DNA from: Phialocephala subalpina
Taxonomy: Eukaryota; Ascomycota; Leotiomycetes; Helotiales; Mollisiaceae
Length of the DNA stretch: 64,000 bases
Direction of reading: 5' to 3'
Assembly: GCA_900073065.1 (NCBI GenBank)
Contig: FJOG01000002.1
Span: forward strand, 2,932,460 to 2,996,459
Position numbers and translations under genes: made by a program. A model generated the notes under the pieces. That model was not told the DNA's origin and did no database searches. It saw nothing but the letters and a program-made list of their open reading frames with translations. Of this stretch, positions 9,978 through 21,800 are shown piece by piece. Numbering within the stretch: the first letter of the stretch is position 1; every line of letters begins with the position of its first letter.

Positions 9978-10876
9978 AGGATGGTGAGGAAGGGTGGATG
10001 TAGATTGATAGGCAGAGTGGTCATGCTGGGATGNNNNNNNNNNNNNNNNNNNNNNNNNNNNNNNNNNNNNNNNNNNNNNNNNNNNNNNNNNNNNNNNNNN
10101 NNNNNNNNNNNNNNNNNNNNNNNNNNNNNNNNNNNNNNNNNNNNNNNNNNNNNNNNNNNNNNNNNNNNNNNNNNNNNNNNNNNNNNNNNNNNNNNNNNNN
10201 NNNNNNNNNNNNNNNNNNNNNNNNNNNNNNNNNNNNNNNNNNNNNNNNNNNNNNNNNNNNNNNNNNNNNNNNNNNNNNNNNNNNNNNNNNNNNNNNNNNN
10301 NNNNNNNNNNNNNNNNNNNNNNNNNNNNNNNNNNNNNNNNNNNNNNNNNNNNNNNNNNNNNNNNNNNNNNNNNNNNNNNNNNNNNNNNNNNNNNNNNNNN
10401 NNNNNNNNNNNNNNNNNNNNNNNNNNNNNNNNNNNNNNNNNNNNNNNNNNNNNNNNNNNNNNNNNNNNNNNNNNNNNNNNNNNNNNNNNNNNNNNNNNNN
10501 NNNNNNNNNNNNNNNNNNNNNNNNNNNNNNNNNNNNNNNNNNNNNNNNNNNNNNNNNNNNNNNNNNNNNNNNNNNNNNNNNNNNNNNNNNNNNNNNNNNN
10601 NNNNNNNNNNNNNNNNNNNNNNNNNNNNNNNNNNNNNNNNNNNNNNNNNNNNNNNNNNNNNNNNNNNNNNNNNNNNNNNNNNNNNNNNNNNNNNNNNNNN
10701 NNNNNNNNNNNNNNNNNNNNNNNNNNNNNNNAATATCTAGGTTTGAGAGCATTGCGGATCTTGCGGGAATGCCTGGGAGGTCTTAAGCGTTTATGACGGA
10801 CAATATCCTCTCTAGGATTGGTAGCGGAGTTTTGGACATTGTCGATTTCTTGTTGGTTTTGATTGTCCCGTTTCAT
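9974..10876 (-). CDS. Gene interrupted by the assembly gap (hypothetical)
   Basis: Minus-strand ATG at 10876-10874 begins a basic Asn/Gln-rich sequence (MKRDNQNQQEIDNVQNSATN, then HKRLRPPRHSRKIRNALK) of 48 residues that runs into the N block at 10731. On the other side, 19 residues ending FLTIL and a TAG at 9976-9974 remain open. Whether both ends belong to one frame cannot be judged, since the middle is unknown and the gap size may be estimated. The 3' end would overlap the stop of the convergent gene by 4 bp. Confidence 0.35.
   Translation of the reverse strand: MKRDNQNQQEIDNVQNSATNPREDIVRHKRLRPPRHSRKIRNALKPRYXXXXXXXXXXXXXXXXXXXXXXXXXXXXXXXXXXXXXXXXXXXXXXXXXXXXXXXXXXXXXXXXXXXXXXXXXXXXXXXXXXXXXXXXXXXXXXXXXXXXXXXXXXXXXXXXXXXXXXXXXXXXXXXXXXXXXXXXXXXXXXXXXXXXXXXXXXXXXXXXXXXXXXXXXXXXXXXXXXXXXXXXXXXXXXXXXXXXXXXXXXXXXXXXXXXXXXXXXXXXXXXXXXXXXXXXXHPSMTTLPINLHPPFLTIL
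10034..10731. other. Assembly gap (698 N)
   Basis: Uninterrupted run of N. Any open frame across it is artificial. Confidence 0.99.
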
Positions 10877-11049
10877 TGCTAAGATCTATGTGCTAGCAAG
10901 TCTAGGGGATGTAATGTAAGATGTGTAAGAGCTCGTGTTAGTGACATCTACGTGTTAGTTGAGCCAAAAGGCTAGCAAGATATGGGTATACCAATAATAG
11001 CAGAACTCTCTTCAGTCAAATCAATCCTCCACACTCACATATTCGACAA

Positions 11050-13984
11050 TCAGTGGTTCTCGAACTTGACGAGTCCAGCACCCACAATTCTCTTCGTCCA
11101 TCTGATCTCCTCCCAGTCTGTGGTACGGATGTTAATGATGTCAAGCAACCAGCCCGTCGAGATCTGTGAATCTCTCTTCAGTCTGCCGAAACACCTCGCC
11201 ATCATAGGTCCATCTTGAACAACCCTTTGGAATATCTTGCTCTCGGTATCCGCCAGACCTGTAGTTTTGCAATTGGTTAGAATGCCGTTGGGGAAAGGTG
11301 GTCGATCGTGCCAAAGATCAGCAAATTCGAAATGCTGTCTAGCTGTTCCAGGCTCACGAGACGAGTGGGTGACGCGGGAAAAGAGCTCAATCACAGCATC
11401 CTCCTTCAAAGCATTGCATCTGGCACCTTCCTTGAGCATTTCAGCAACTCGAAAGCAGACACGTAAGAAGGTCTGTGGGGACAGTCCGACCACAGGAGAC
11501 CGATCTCGAATCAGTGTTGGGAAGTCAGGCCGAGCGAATGGTTTGAGTGGCTCATATTCATGGCTGTCGTCCAAGATTGTGGTGATCGTTGTGGTGGTCA
11601 TCTGGCTGGTGGAAGACTGTTTTCTCATTGCCAGGCTAGGAACAGGCTTCGCTTGAGACCAGATAGGAGAGACTTCTTCAACCTCCTCCAATGATGCACC
11701 TCGCCGATCGGAAGGCCGAGAACTACCGGTATGCTTTTCTGCACTGGATCGAATGTAAGACCAATCTTCTTCCACAGGCATCTCAGGTACAGACGATGGT
11801 GAATGAAGGGCACTGTCTTTGTCAGTATGCCGACTGGTCTTGGTTGGAGACTCGGCAGCAGGCCTTTGCTTTGGAGGTGAAAACTGTAGAGACTTGTCAT
11901 ATACTTCACCAGATGAAGAGCCTTCAGAACGGTGTTGCACGCTTGCGGGCGATTGGAAGCGTTCGACAACTCCATTGTTTGATTCAGCAAGGTTCATCAT
12001 CTCTTCCTCCATGTCGTCATCAAGAGGGAATTCATCGTTTGTCTCGGGGCTAAGGATACCTGGTGAAGATGGTTTAGAAGCAATAAGCTGGTCTTGGGTG
12101 CCATTCACGAGTGAGGAATTCGATTTGTTCCTGCCGTTTTCGACTGGTTTTGCCTCCGGTTGCTCTTGGGGAAAGCTGCTACCAACCTTGGGGAGTACTA
12201 TGAGCTGAGTGGCGGGCACAACAGGTTGGGTCATCAGCTCCATGAGATCGGAATCATCTAAGCCTTGATCGTAGTCAGTAAGATCATAAACCTTGGATAC
12301 ATCCTCAGCAGCCATGTCGATGTCATCTATATCCGAACGCTCTACTTGGATATCTCGCGATGGGTCAGGACAAGGTTTGAGTTGCGCGGGCTTCAGAGTT
12401 GGTAAAAATTGTGAGGATGGCTCTTCATGCTGGTCTCTAGCACGTTGAGTGCCGTCCAGGAGCTCGTGCTCCGAATGCAGGGGTCTTTGAGTAGCCAGGT
12501 GGTCCAGTGGTAGGCTTGGCTCTTGAAAAGACTGCCCCAGGAGGGATTCGTGGTTCAGAAGGGCCGATTCCGGCCTGTCAAGCAGGTCAAGCATAGCTCT
12601 TGCCTGACTCGAGTCAGGCTCATCATATCGAGAAGAACCATGCGAGGCTTTGGTGCGGACAGTAACCTGTAGCGGAGGACCCAGCGGATGCGTCTCGTTT
12701 TGCTGTACTAAATTGCTCAGGTGACTCAATCCATCTGGCGATTTATCTGGAGAATTGGGCTGATCGTTTGTCTCTCGTTCAAGAACGGTAGGAATTTCCT
12801 GTCGTGCTAAATTGGTCGCTAGACGGTATTCTTTCTCAGTTGGACTACTGTACTGAGGCAGGCTACTCATTTGGACGACGTTCCACGTAGCGTCTGCGAA
12901 GAAAGCATTATTTCTAGGAGTGAGATTATGCTTGAATGCGATACTGGCGACCTCTTGGTCATCCCGAGTGAAGTAACTGTCGTGGGATGTGGCGTCGTTG
13001 AAATGGCCTTCGTGGAATTCGTTGTATGCAGACATGGAGTTCTCATTGATCTCTTCTTCAAACAATGCTCCATCGGGATCCGCGTTCATGGCTGCACTAG
13101 ACTCGGATTGTGATTGAGGGTTCTGCACTGAAACCGTCGGTGTTTCTTCTTGATGTTGCGTTGCAGATGGAGGTATATAGCGAAAAGATTTTAATCTATC
13201 CATCGTAGTCTGCGACAGTTTGACCTGATCCTGCGATGTGGTATGTCCTAAGCAAGTGATTGTTTTCGTCTGGATGTGCTCTTGGGCTGTTTCCTTTTGC
13301 CGAGAGACTGCAGGCTTGGTGATGGTGGGAGCCTTGAACGGACCCATCTTAGGTTTCGAAGGTTGAGGTTTGGCAGATGCGGTCCTCTTCCTCTTTTTAT
13401 TAGCAGAGTCTGGAGGTGTTGTCAACTGTGAGCTAGGCTGTTCGTCCTCATTGCCCTGCAGACCGGCAAGCTGCTCTTCATCTTGTGACCAAAATTGTGA
13501 CAGAGTATTGGCTGGAGCTTTCAATGAATTCGTTCTCTTCGTGGCCGCCGGTTTCCGTCTTTTGGGAAGTGTGGTCTGAAAGTCGACGCCATTGTTCTGA
13601 CCTGCCAAGTCGCCCTCATCGACGTACTCCCACAGCGGATTGACGGATACTGCGCGACTCTTGTTGCTTTGCGCACGACCCTTCTTCGACTTCGCGAGAG
13701 GTAACTCTGCCGGTTCATCTCCAAACTCGACGGTGTCGTACACATCTACTCTATGCAGCGTTTTCTGGGGGCTAACGAATTGGGCACGAGCAGGTATCGG
13801 ATTGATAGGAGTGAAGGATGGCATTGGAGGGTCGGTTGATTGTGCGTTCCTGGCACACCCATCTTGTCAGCATGATTGTCTGTACCAACTATAATGAATA
13901 CTGGGCTCACAAAGTCCCAGTCTGATTGATGAACTCGCTCCCGGATCGTCGCATATCGTCGAGATTCCACCCTTGGTAGGCCAT
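11050..13984 (-). CDS. Large Ser/Asp-rich protein with conserved C-terminal domain, 957 aa
   Basis: Two exons on the minus strand, 13984-13911 and 13849-11050. The short first exon encodes MAYQGWNLDDMRRSGSEF..; splicing TT|GTGAGC to GCCAG|G keeps the frame and adds 33 residues upstream of the Met at 13824. Most of the chain is disordered and rich in Ser, Asp, Glu, Gln and Pro, with basic patches such as KKRKRT that look like nuclear localisation signals. The last 150 residues are well conserved in character: LSPQTFLRVCFRVAEML, VIELFSRVTHSSRE, FADLWHDRPPFPNG and LLDIINIRTTDWEEIRWTKR. That end looks like a compact beta-rich, possibly OB-like, domain (inference), so a chromosome or DNA-repair role is conceivable. 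I cannot name the family. Confidence 0.75.
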
Positions 13985-14606
13985 CCTTAACACTCCTGTA
14001 CTGCCACTCCACCTTGCTACAACCCCTCGACCCCGATGTTGAAAGAAATGAAAATGCGAATAATTAATACAATGACTCGGTGAATGGATAGAGTAGAGAT
14101 GGAAAGTGTGAGGAAGGAAGTTGCGAGGCTGAAGCTCGGCTCGGCACTAGTGGGTCGGCAGTGGGGAGCTTCTCAATGCGGAACATCAGTCACATGCTTG
14201 ATCATGCATTGCTTCTGTTGATATTGCGGCCTTGCTGAACATCGATGTCGCCTTTGCTTTATTCTTCACTTTTGGCACTCTCCATATACATAGTATATCC
14301 TCATTCGGCAGAGTGATTGACGACAGCTCGAGGGAGACATCCAAAATACCCCGCCCCCGCACCTATCTCTTATCGACTGCAGCACTGCAAGCAGCCTGGA
14401 ACAGCCCACGTCACCCTCACTCGAGGTCCTCCCGTGCTTCGAACGGTCTATATATCATTCTGGAGGTCGAAGAACCAACGGTCATTCGCTGTTGATAGAG
14501 TCGATACCGGGAAGTCCGCGCGGGAACGGCGGCTCGTCCTCGAGCTTGCAGGCAAGCCGAAGTCACGTTATTGGACAGCGATTAGTCTTGCGTTGGATAT
14601 ATCAAG
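13985..14606. promoter_or_regulatory. Divergent promoter region
   Basis: 622 bp between the starts of the 957-aa gene (minus) and the LSB5-like gene (plus). It must hold both promoters and leaders. No clear motif array recognised. Confidence 0.4.
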
Positions 14607-16402
14607 ATGTTTTCCTCCGTTAGTATATTCTGATTCACTATTGTTGGCCACAGTCATTTACTTTAGACGTCAACCCACTCCGATATGGTCTGTTTTTGTG
14701 CTTGACATTCAATATGCCTTACTTCATAACCATTCACCCTCTTCTAGCACCAATACTCTCTATTAAATAATCATAGAAAAAGTCACCATGTCTTCATCTG
14801 TCCTCCGTCTTGCGTTGACCATCAGTATGACCTCTCGCAATCCGAAAAAGAGAGAACATCCTAGTATCAAGAAGCTAATCTCGGGAATCGTCCAACAGAA
14901 GAAACCATACTCCGCCGTCACGGTTGCCATAGAGAACCTTACGAGCGAAAACTATGAAGAAGATGATGTTGGCGGCATTCCAGATCTGGTAGAGGCTATC
15001 AAACTTCAAGCAACTGGTCCCACCGAAGCTGCTCGAGCAATCCGAAAGAAACTCAAGTATGGCAATGTTCACCGGCAAATTCGTGCTCTTGTCATCCTCG
15101 ATGGCCTGATCCAGAATGCGGGAGCCCGTTTTCAGCGAACAGTTGCGGATGAGATGTTGTTAGAGCGCTTGCGAGTGTGTGGTACCTCTGATCTTTCTGA
15201 TCCGCTTGTAAGGGACAAGTGCAAGGAGTTGTTCCGGCAATGGGCCGTGGAGTACAAGAATGTTCGAGGGTTGGAACAGATTGCTGGCCTCTATAAGGTG
15301 GGTACAGATACATATTTCCGCAGCCCATTTCTGACATAGCATACAGCAATTGCCTCGTCGCAAACAGGTGGTCACGCAAGATCAGTCCAAAGTTCTTCGC
15401 GAAACAGCCGAGAACCCATTCGAGGATGACGAGGAGGAAGTACCACCGCCGCCTGCCCAACCTCGCCATACTTCAGTCGCCAGTTCCCAGGCACAATCTA
15501 GCAGAAGCTCAACTCCTCCATCGTTCTTCTCCACTATGACTTCATCCTCCACCGACACGAAGAAGTCCAAGAAAGACAAGGACAAGAAGAAAAAGAAGAA
15601 CAAGCCATTCAACCTGGAAGCCGAGAAGGAGACGATGAAGAACTGCATTGCAGAGTCTTCTGTGGCATCCACTAACTTATTGAATGCACTGCGATTAATC
15701 AATCGTGAGCATGAACAAATCTCAGAGAACAAAAATGCTGTCCACCACTTTGAGTTCTGCAAACTTCTTCGTCGCAAGATCTTACGTTATGTAAATGGCC
15801 GATTCTAGGTTTGATGTTCCTAACTAACGCTTGCCAGATCCAACTCGTCGAATCTGAGCAATGGCTTGGAGCTCTCCTTCATGCCAATGACGAACTGGTC
15901 ACTGCTTTGATGACATTCGAACAGCTCGACCGCTCTATTGATGCTGACAGTGACTCTGACGATGAACTGGCTCAACAGCAACATCTTTACAAGAGTAGGT
16001 TTCTTTAGGATCTACTTGCCTCACATTTTCTGACATCTTCACAGCCATGTCCGATAAAGGCAAAGAGAGTACCGCTACTACATCGCTCGCCGGCCTTTCC
16101 ATCGGTACTAAGAGTCCAAGCCCACCACGACCTCCTCGCCAACCTCTCCGCCTTGTTCAGCCAGAACCCGAAGAGGAGGAGGACGACTTTGAGGAAGAGG
16201 ATGAGAACGATCCATTTGCGGATCGCAATGCAGTCACTACGCCCAAAGTCGAGAAGAAGGAGCCAGTCTGGCTAGTAAACCCACAGCTCACCTATCGCCT
16301 CTGCTAACGCATATGTTTTAGGAGAGTTGTTTAGCGAGTACGATCTGGACATCGGGATTAGTCGGCAGCACGATCACGAAAGAAGTTTGCGTCCTGGAGT
16401 AG
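14607..16402 (+). CDS. LSB5: LSB5-like VHS/GAT endocytic adaptor
   Basis: Proposed exons 14607-14618, 14899-15297, 15347-15790, 15838-15994, 16045-16274 and 16322-16402 (440 aa). The first exon encodes only MFSS; joined to KKPYSAVTVAIENLT it matches the usual N-terminus of fungal homologues, and the 280-bp intron ends with a GCTAAT branch site and CAACAG. The alternative is an ATG at 14788 with a 37-residue extension. The VHS domain covers about residues 5-135 (IPDLVEAIKLQ, LKYGNVHRQIRALVILDGLI), followed by a Lys-rich linker, a GAT-like helical region around 200-300, and acidic NPFADRN motifs. Lsb5 links ubiquitin/clathrin adaptors to the Las17 actin machinery at endocytic sites. The last intron (47 bp, TGCTAAC branch) leads to 26 residues of odd composition, while another frame stays open to 16479, so the C-terminus is uncertain. 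Confidence 0.85.
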
Positions 16403-17404
16403 TGAGCAGTGTTATTAAGGAGAGAATGAGTGAGCGGTTTGTGCAGCAGGGTGGGATTCGACACGCGGTTTTAGAATGAAGACAGCGATGGCAGTGGTTT
16501 GTTGATGACTGGAATGAACTTCAATTATACTCCAAGACCTGATCCGTTTTATATGAAACTTCTTTTTCGAGTCATAAAAAACTACTTCTTGAGAGGCTGA
16601 CCGAGGAGGGTGAAAACGAAGTCATTGCCATCCATAGACGGCACAAAGATGACACCCAATCTTCGAAGTTGATGTTGACAGAGCCCATCCTCTCGGAAGT
16701 ACTACGGGGCGGATCCGCTACCGTAACATATAGATTTAAATAACAACAATTCTTTCGTTGGTCGTTCCCAGTGGGTTCAGCTGGCTTTAAAAAGCTGTGA
16801 AGTCTTCCGAGAGCCACCCGGACTCGCCCAGTGGTAGGAAAGGGTAGTTGTGTTCAGAGCTGATGGAGTTTTTTGGTGGGATGTTCTACAGATTTGTCGA
16901 GGGGGATTTTTTGATTCTTTTGGTGCTTTCCAATGTGCTTTTTACTGTTACCTTCAATCTCGTAGCCTCTACTTCTCGCTTCGCAGTCGTCTCGCGTGCA
17001 ACTAAGGTTGACAATAGCCTCAGACTCACAGGTGGACGGTTTGCTATTTGCGATGCATGGCATCTCAACTTTACACTCTCCACAGCCGCCGAGGAAGATT
17101 CACAGATGGTAACGATGTCCAACGATCTAGTCACACCATAAGGAAAGGAGAACGCAAGTCGTCCGAACTTCGTCGAAGCAAATCTCAATCAAGCCAAACG
17201 CCGCGGAAGCCCACGTCACCCAAAGATCGACTCACCTTCAGGCTTCCGGTCGACAGGATAGGACTCGGTATGGATATTTCGGCCACTCTCCGCTCATGGG
17301 TTGCCCCTTCTGCTCCTGCCACTGCCACCAGCCAGCTCGTTATACGGCTAAGAAGAATTCCAAAACCAGTCAGTAAATCTAGGAGGTAGAAGTATCGAAA
17401 GGCG

Positions 17405-17951
17405 GTGGAATCTCAACCCTGCCAAAGTGGGCATCACCCAGAAGAAGTCTGCTGTGAGGACCATCGCATGCAGGAAGGCGACGCCGGTGGTATTGTCGAC
17501 CAATTCAGTGAGCAGGGGAGCCAATATCGTGATTTGATCGAAGCCATCCAGCGCAAAGCATTAGAGTCAGGGCAGTACCTTATCTACACCGTCGTAATCC
17601 TCGCCAATACCGTCACACCGAGGACCCTGCCGGCTAGACCCCGAGGTGTGCGATGTTACGACGGCGGCGATTATGCCTATGTTCACTCTTCGCATAGCTG
17701 ATGACACCATCGTTGGCGAGGAAGGTGATGAAGACTATTGGATCGTTCATATTGATGGTAGCGTTCCCAAGCAGCTAACTTCTCCACGATTAAGGAGACT
17801 CGAGAGATGTCAAACCGCTAGGTGGATGTACAATACAACTTTCGATTTCATCTGCTCCAAGACCGAGCACTGTCTCCTAACTTCTACCAAGCACTTAGAG
17901 AATCCAAGACATAAACTCAAACAAGAAGCAATCTCGGGTTTTAGTAATTAG
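17405..17951 (+). pseudogene. Coding-like island with a frame change, possible relic
   Basis: Frame one runs 17405-17701 (FSEQGSQYRDLIEAIQRKAL, YLIYTVVILANTV). A second frame, open 17646-17951, continues with DDTIVGEEGDEDYWIVHIDG just where the first turns poor. Together they look like one sequence with a frameshift near 17690. No family recognised; it could equally be chance. Confidence 0.2.
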
Positions 17952-18799
17952 TTACACGCGCAACGAAAGACCAAGAAAGGCTCAAAGTGGGGGTTCGACA
18001 CGGGACATTGTTCCAAAGGGAATGTCCCAAAGGATTGGGTAGCGAAAGGGAGAGCTCCAGAAAGTCTGTTCTAGAACTCCGAGCAAGGACACGCAAGCAG
18101 GTATTGCAAAATGTCCGTTTTAATATCCGAATTAGAAGTCAATATCTAGAGAGTCAGTGCAATTATCGTCGTCTCCAAACTTCAAGAAAGCCAACTTCGG
18201 CAAGGACCTTTTTCTGGCACAAAGCCTCATTGCGGGCCTGATCAATTGTACCAATGAACATGGCACTATCGGATCCAATGATCAAATGAAGGAATTGGCA
18301 GCTGGAACGGGAATATCAAAGCAGCGTGGTGCAATGATAGCGTTGCGATTTCCCATCGGAAGTCAACAATTGAGGCAGCGGAGCGGAACGGAGCAGTGAA
18401 TTAAACTCTAATATTGGAAAAGAAGTTAAAATTTCTGGTATTCAACAAAATCAGGCTAAATCAAAGTCCCAAATCAAGCTCAAGGTACAGTAACACGACA
18501 ACCCGGAACCTAATATCGCAAACCTGGCTTGAATTTTCGAATCTGCAACGAAATAAAACTGGATCAAGTCTGCGACTCTGTGAGTCGGGAATCACTTGGG
18601 GAACGAAACATTTGCTTTGAGATCCGAGCTTGATCTCCAATCCGTCTTCGAGCATTTGAACGACTTCCGGGAGAAATCAAAGAAAGCTCCAAGCAACGAC
18701 TTCATATCTGAAGGCTGCATGAACACTCGCTAAGGAGAAAAGGCTGCCGTGCCACTGCCGAAGAAAGGAGAGATACCTGCTTTCCCCGCAATACGAAGA

Positions 18800-18838
18800 G
18801 AACATCGGATCCGAACATCGGGTCTGAACATCGGATCC
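18800..18838 (+). repeat. 13-bp direct repeat, three units
   Basis: Units GAACATCGGATCC, GAACATCGGGTCT and GAACATCGGATCC lie back to back. Confidence 0.8.
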
Positions 18839-21800
18839 ATCAGCCGCGACGGAACTTATCCCTAGTCCCAACAAAACCTTTACGAACATCACCAACAGAC
18901 TTTCAATAGTTTCCCGACCCGAAGCCTCATTTCCCATTCCAGGGTCTCTGAGCGCAAGTAATCATCACTCACGACATCTCATCAAGTCGTATCTGCATCT
19001 ATCCCAACGGCTTTCAGCTCTCGATCGCGCCGTGTAACTCCAAAGAAATGAGGCGGATGAATAAACTTCAACGGTCCTGCAACGGCGATCGTCACCCCGG
19101 ACGCAGCAGCATAATCCCGAATCAATACGTAGCTATTATATGCTAACTAATCAACCACCTTCACTTTCCACAGACTCTTCTCGGCTCAGCATAACGTGGC
19201 AGACGCAAAGTACCGGTTGCCAATGCTTACTCAATAACGCGTTCCTTCCTCAATTGAGCAAGTATAACAAATTTCCCGACCAGAAGTTCAAGCCCTAACT
19301 TGATGACTGTACATGCACATCCTCACTCCTCACACGGACAAAAGGTTAGGATCATAAGTTGAAGTTTATTGCATGACATAACAAGAACAAGAAGATCATA
19401 TCCCGACTTGTATCTATATCGCATCTCGGAATCTTCGGAACCTGGTCGGGATTGAAGAATCTTTGATCCCTTGAAAGGAGAGGGTCCAAGTCATCTCGTC
19501 GTGCATGCATGCATGAACGCTGAGTGTTGAATGGAATGTGCACCAATGAAATAATTCTCTTCTTTTTAATCCCTACCCCACAAAACAGAAATGAATAAAC
19601 AAATAAATTCAAAATTTAAATTGATCCCAGAAACCTTATTATTATTTTTCAGGAAGAGAATTGATCCTTGAACATAATTAACGTTTTCTGGGACAAAAGG
19701 AAGACAATTTCTCGGGGTGAGAATGATCATGACGCAACCCCCACTTGCCGCATTCGGGACCCTGGTGCGGGGTAGTGACTTCCTTGACAGGGAAGATGGA
19801 AGATAGATATAACAATTGGATATGACTTCTTCCGAATTCTTGGGCCGAAGAAACACACACAAGAGTCATGATCCATAGCTTTAACGTGAGAGTCAAAGCA
19901 GTGACTCATTGTTTTGTCACTGGCGGTGACGGTGAGAGTTGATAATTGGGAGTTGGATTTTGCGTGGCAAAGTGGCTGAGCGCGGGGATGAAGCTGACGA
20001 GCTGAGCTGAAGAAAAGGTTGGCAAGGGCATTACGAAGACGGTGACCTCCACAAACTCAAGGTTTTCTGAGCTCGTGACTGTCTCTTCGGGGAGAAGAAA
20101 TATCTTCATGGTCTGGTTTTGGAAATTTCGAAGAGAGTGACTAGCTGCAAGGGCCAATTCCAAGACGTAATCTGCCTTGGGAATAAATATAGGGTCATGC
20201 CATACAATTGTCGTATGCCTTGACTTTGTGAGAGCCTGGAAGCATTTCGGACATTCTTTTGGATCCGATATGACTTAACAGCATGATCATGAGGCTCGAG
20301 CAAAGCGCAAACAGAGTGAGGTGACTTTATTCCCATCAGATGATACATTGCAACTTGGCTAGACCTTATCATTGTACTTTTATTTTTAATAATCATCGCA
20401 GAGATCAATAAAACAGCAAATAACACTCCATTGCATGAGTTGCCTCCGTGACATGGGGAAAGGCACGTGACCCGCGAAAAATATATCTTCTTCCAAACAA
20501 CAACATCAATTGCAAACGTAATAGCTGTCTCATTTGACCTCACTTGAGTCCAAAACCTGCTTCACCACCCCCTTCGTAAACAAAAGCAAACAAACAAGAA
20601 GTTGATGGTCGTCTGACTCGCGACTATCATCCCCATCTTCTACTCCGCAAAAGACTTCATCCGCATCTTGACCTACAACAAACCTGATTCAAGCAAAGCA
20701 GCAAAACAAACACCGCCTCAAGAGTCAAGAGATTCCCAGTAATTCCCAGCATCTCAATTAACCGCGACAATCCTCAATACCCCGTCCCGCATCCGTACCT
20801 ATCAAAAAATTCCAAACCTTAACAATCTCCAATGTTTCCATTGCCCATCCCCGTGTCTGCACCTCGTCGTCATCGTTTGCCAAAAAAAGGCCGAAAGTTC
20901 GCCAACCAAGCTTTTGGCGGTGCGCTTCGGATTCCCCACTTGGGAAATTCCCCTCTGCTCGTCTTGATTCGTGTCAGCTTACCACCGCACTTCAGCCAGC
21001 CAAACCTTCGAGAAACCGTCAAATACCGACCCCGTAAATCAGGCAGCGAGGAATTAAAACGGAAACGGTGATTTGGCGATGATCATTTGGTCCAGACTCT
21101 TCCAAGGTTCTGTCAAAAGGGAGATCGTTTGTTGGACTGCCGCGATAGTGGAGCATCGTAGCGACTGGATACCGAAAGGTGGTGCGATGGGCAAAGAGGT
21201 ACATGTTGCATGTACACGGTGTACTACAGTACATGGTCAAGCTTGAAGTTCATGCGTCCACAGCCGCTGATGTTTATCTTGCATTTCGTTTCGTTGCAGA
21301 ACCTGCGAGTGTGAGTGAAAATCTTGGAGATCACTGGGTGGTGCAGAGTTCGAACTGGCGGTGAGGCTGTTCAGCCTTGCGGTGAGGGGTTGAAGGCAGT
21401 GAAAACCGGTAAATGTAAGTGCGGTCGAATATACTTTTTGAATCATTATTTGCGCCTCCTATTATTTTCGTTATTATCTTCATTATCATTGGGTTTGAAG
21501 GACACATACCGCTCTTCGTATCTTCATCTGGTATTCTAACCCCCGCGTGCTCCTCGAGTCCCTGTCCTCCTCACATGGGATTCAGGCTAAATATACTCCG
21601 TATGTACCAGCGACATCTGTGGTTCTGCAAACCCACCGGACCCCTAGAAACCAAACTTCTGAGATGGTGGGTACCCAATAAAGCCCACCGCGGAGCAAGT
21701 CACCCTCCCAATCCCAAACTCCCTTGCATGTCTCCAAGTACCCCCTTAACCCAGCCTTACCAAAATTACATCTTCCAGAAACGTAACCAGAACGTAACTA

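Noticed and set aside
9981..10796. Open frames spanning the N block
   Set aside because: Open only because N codons contain no stops.
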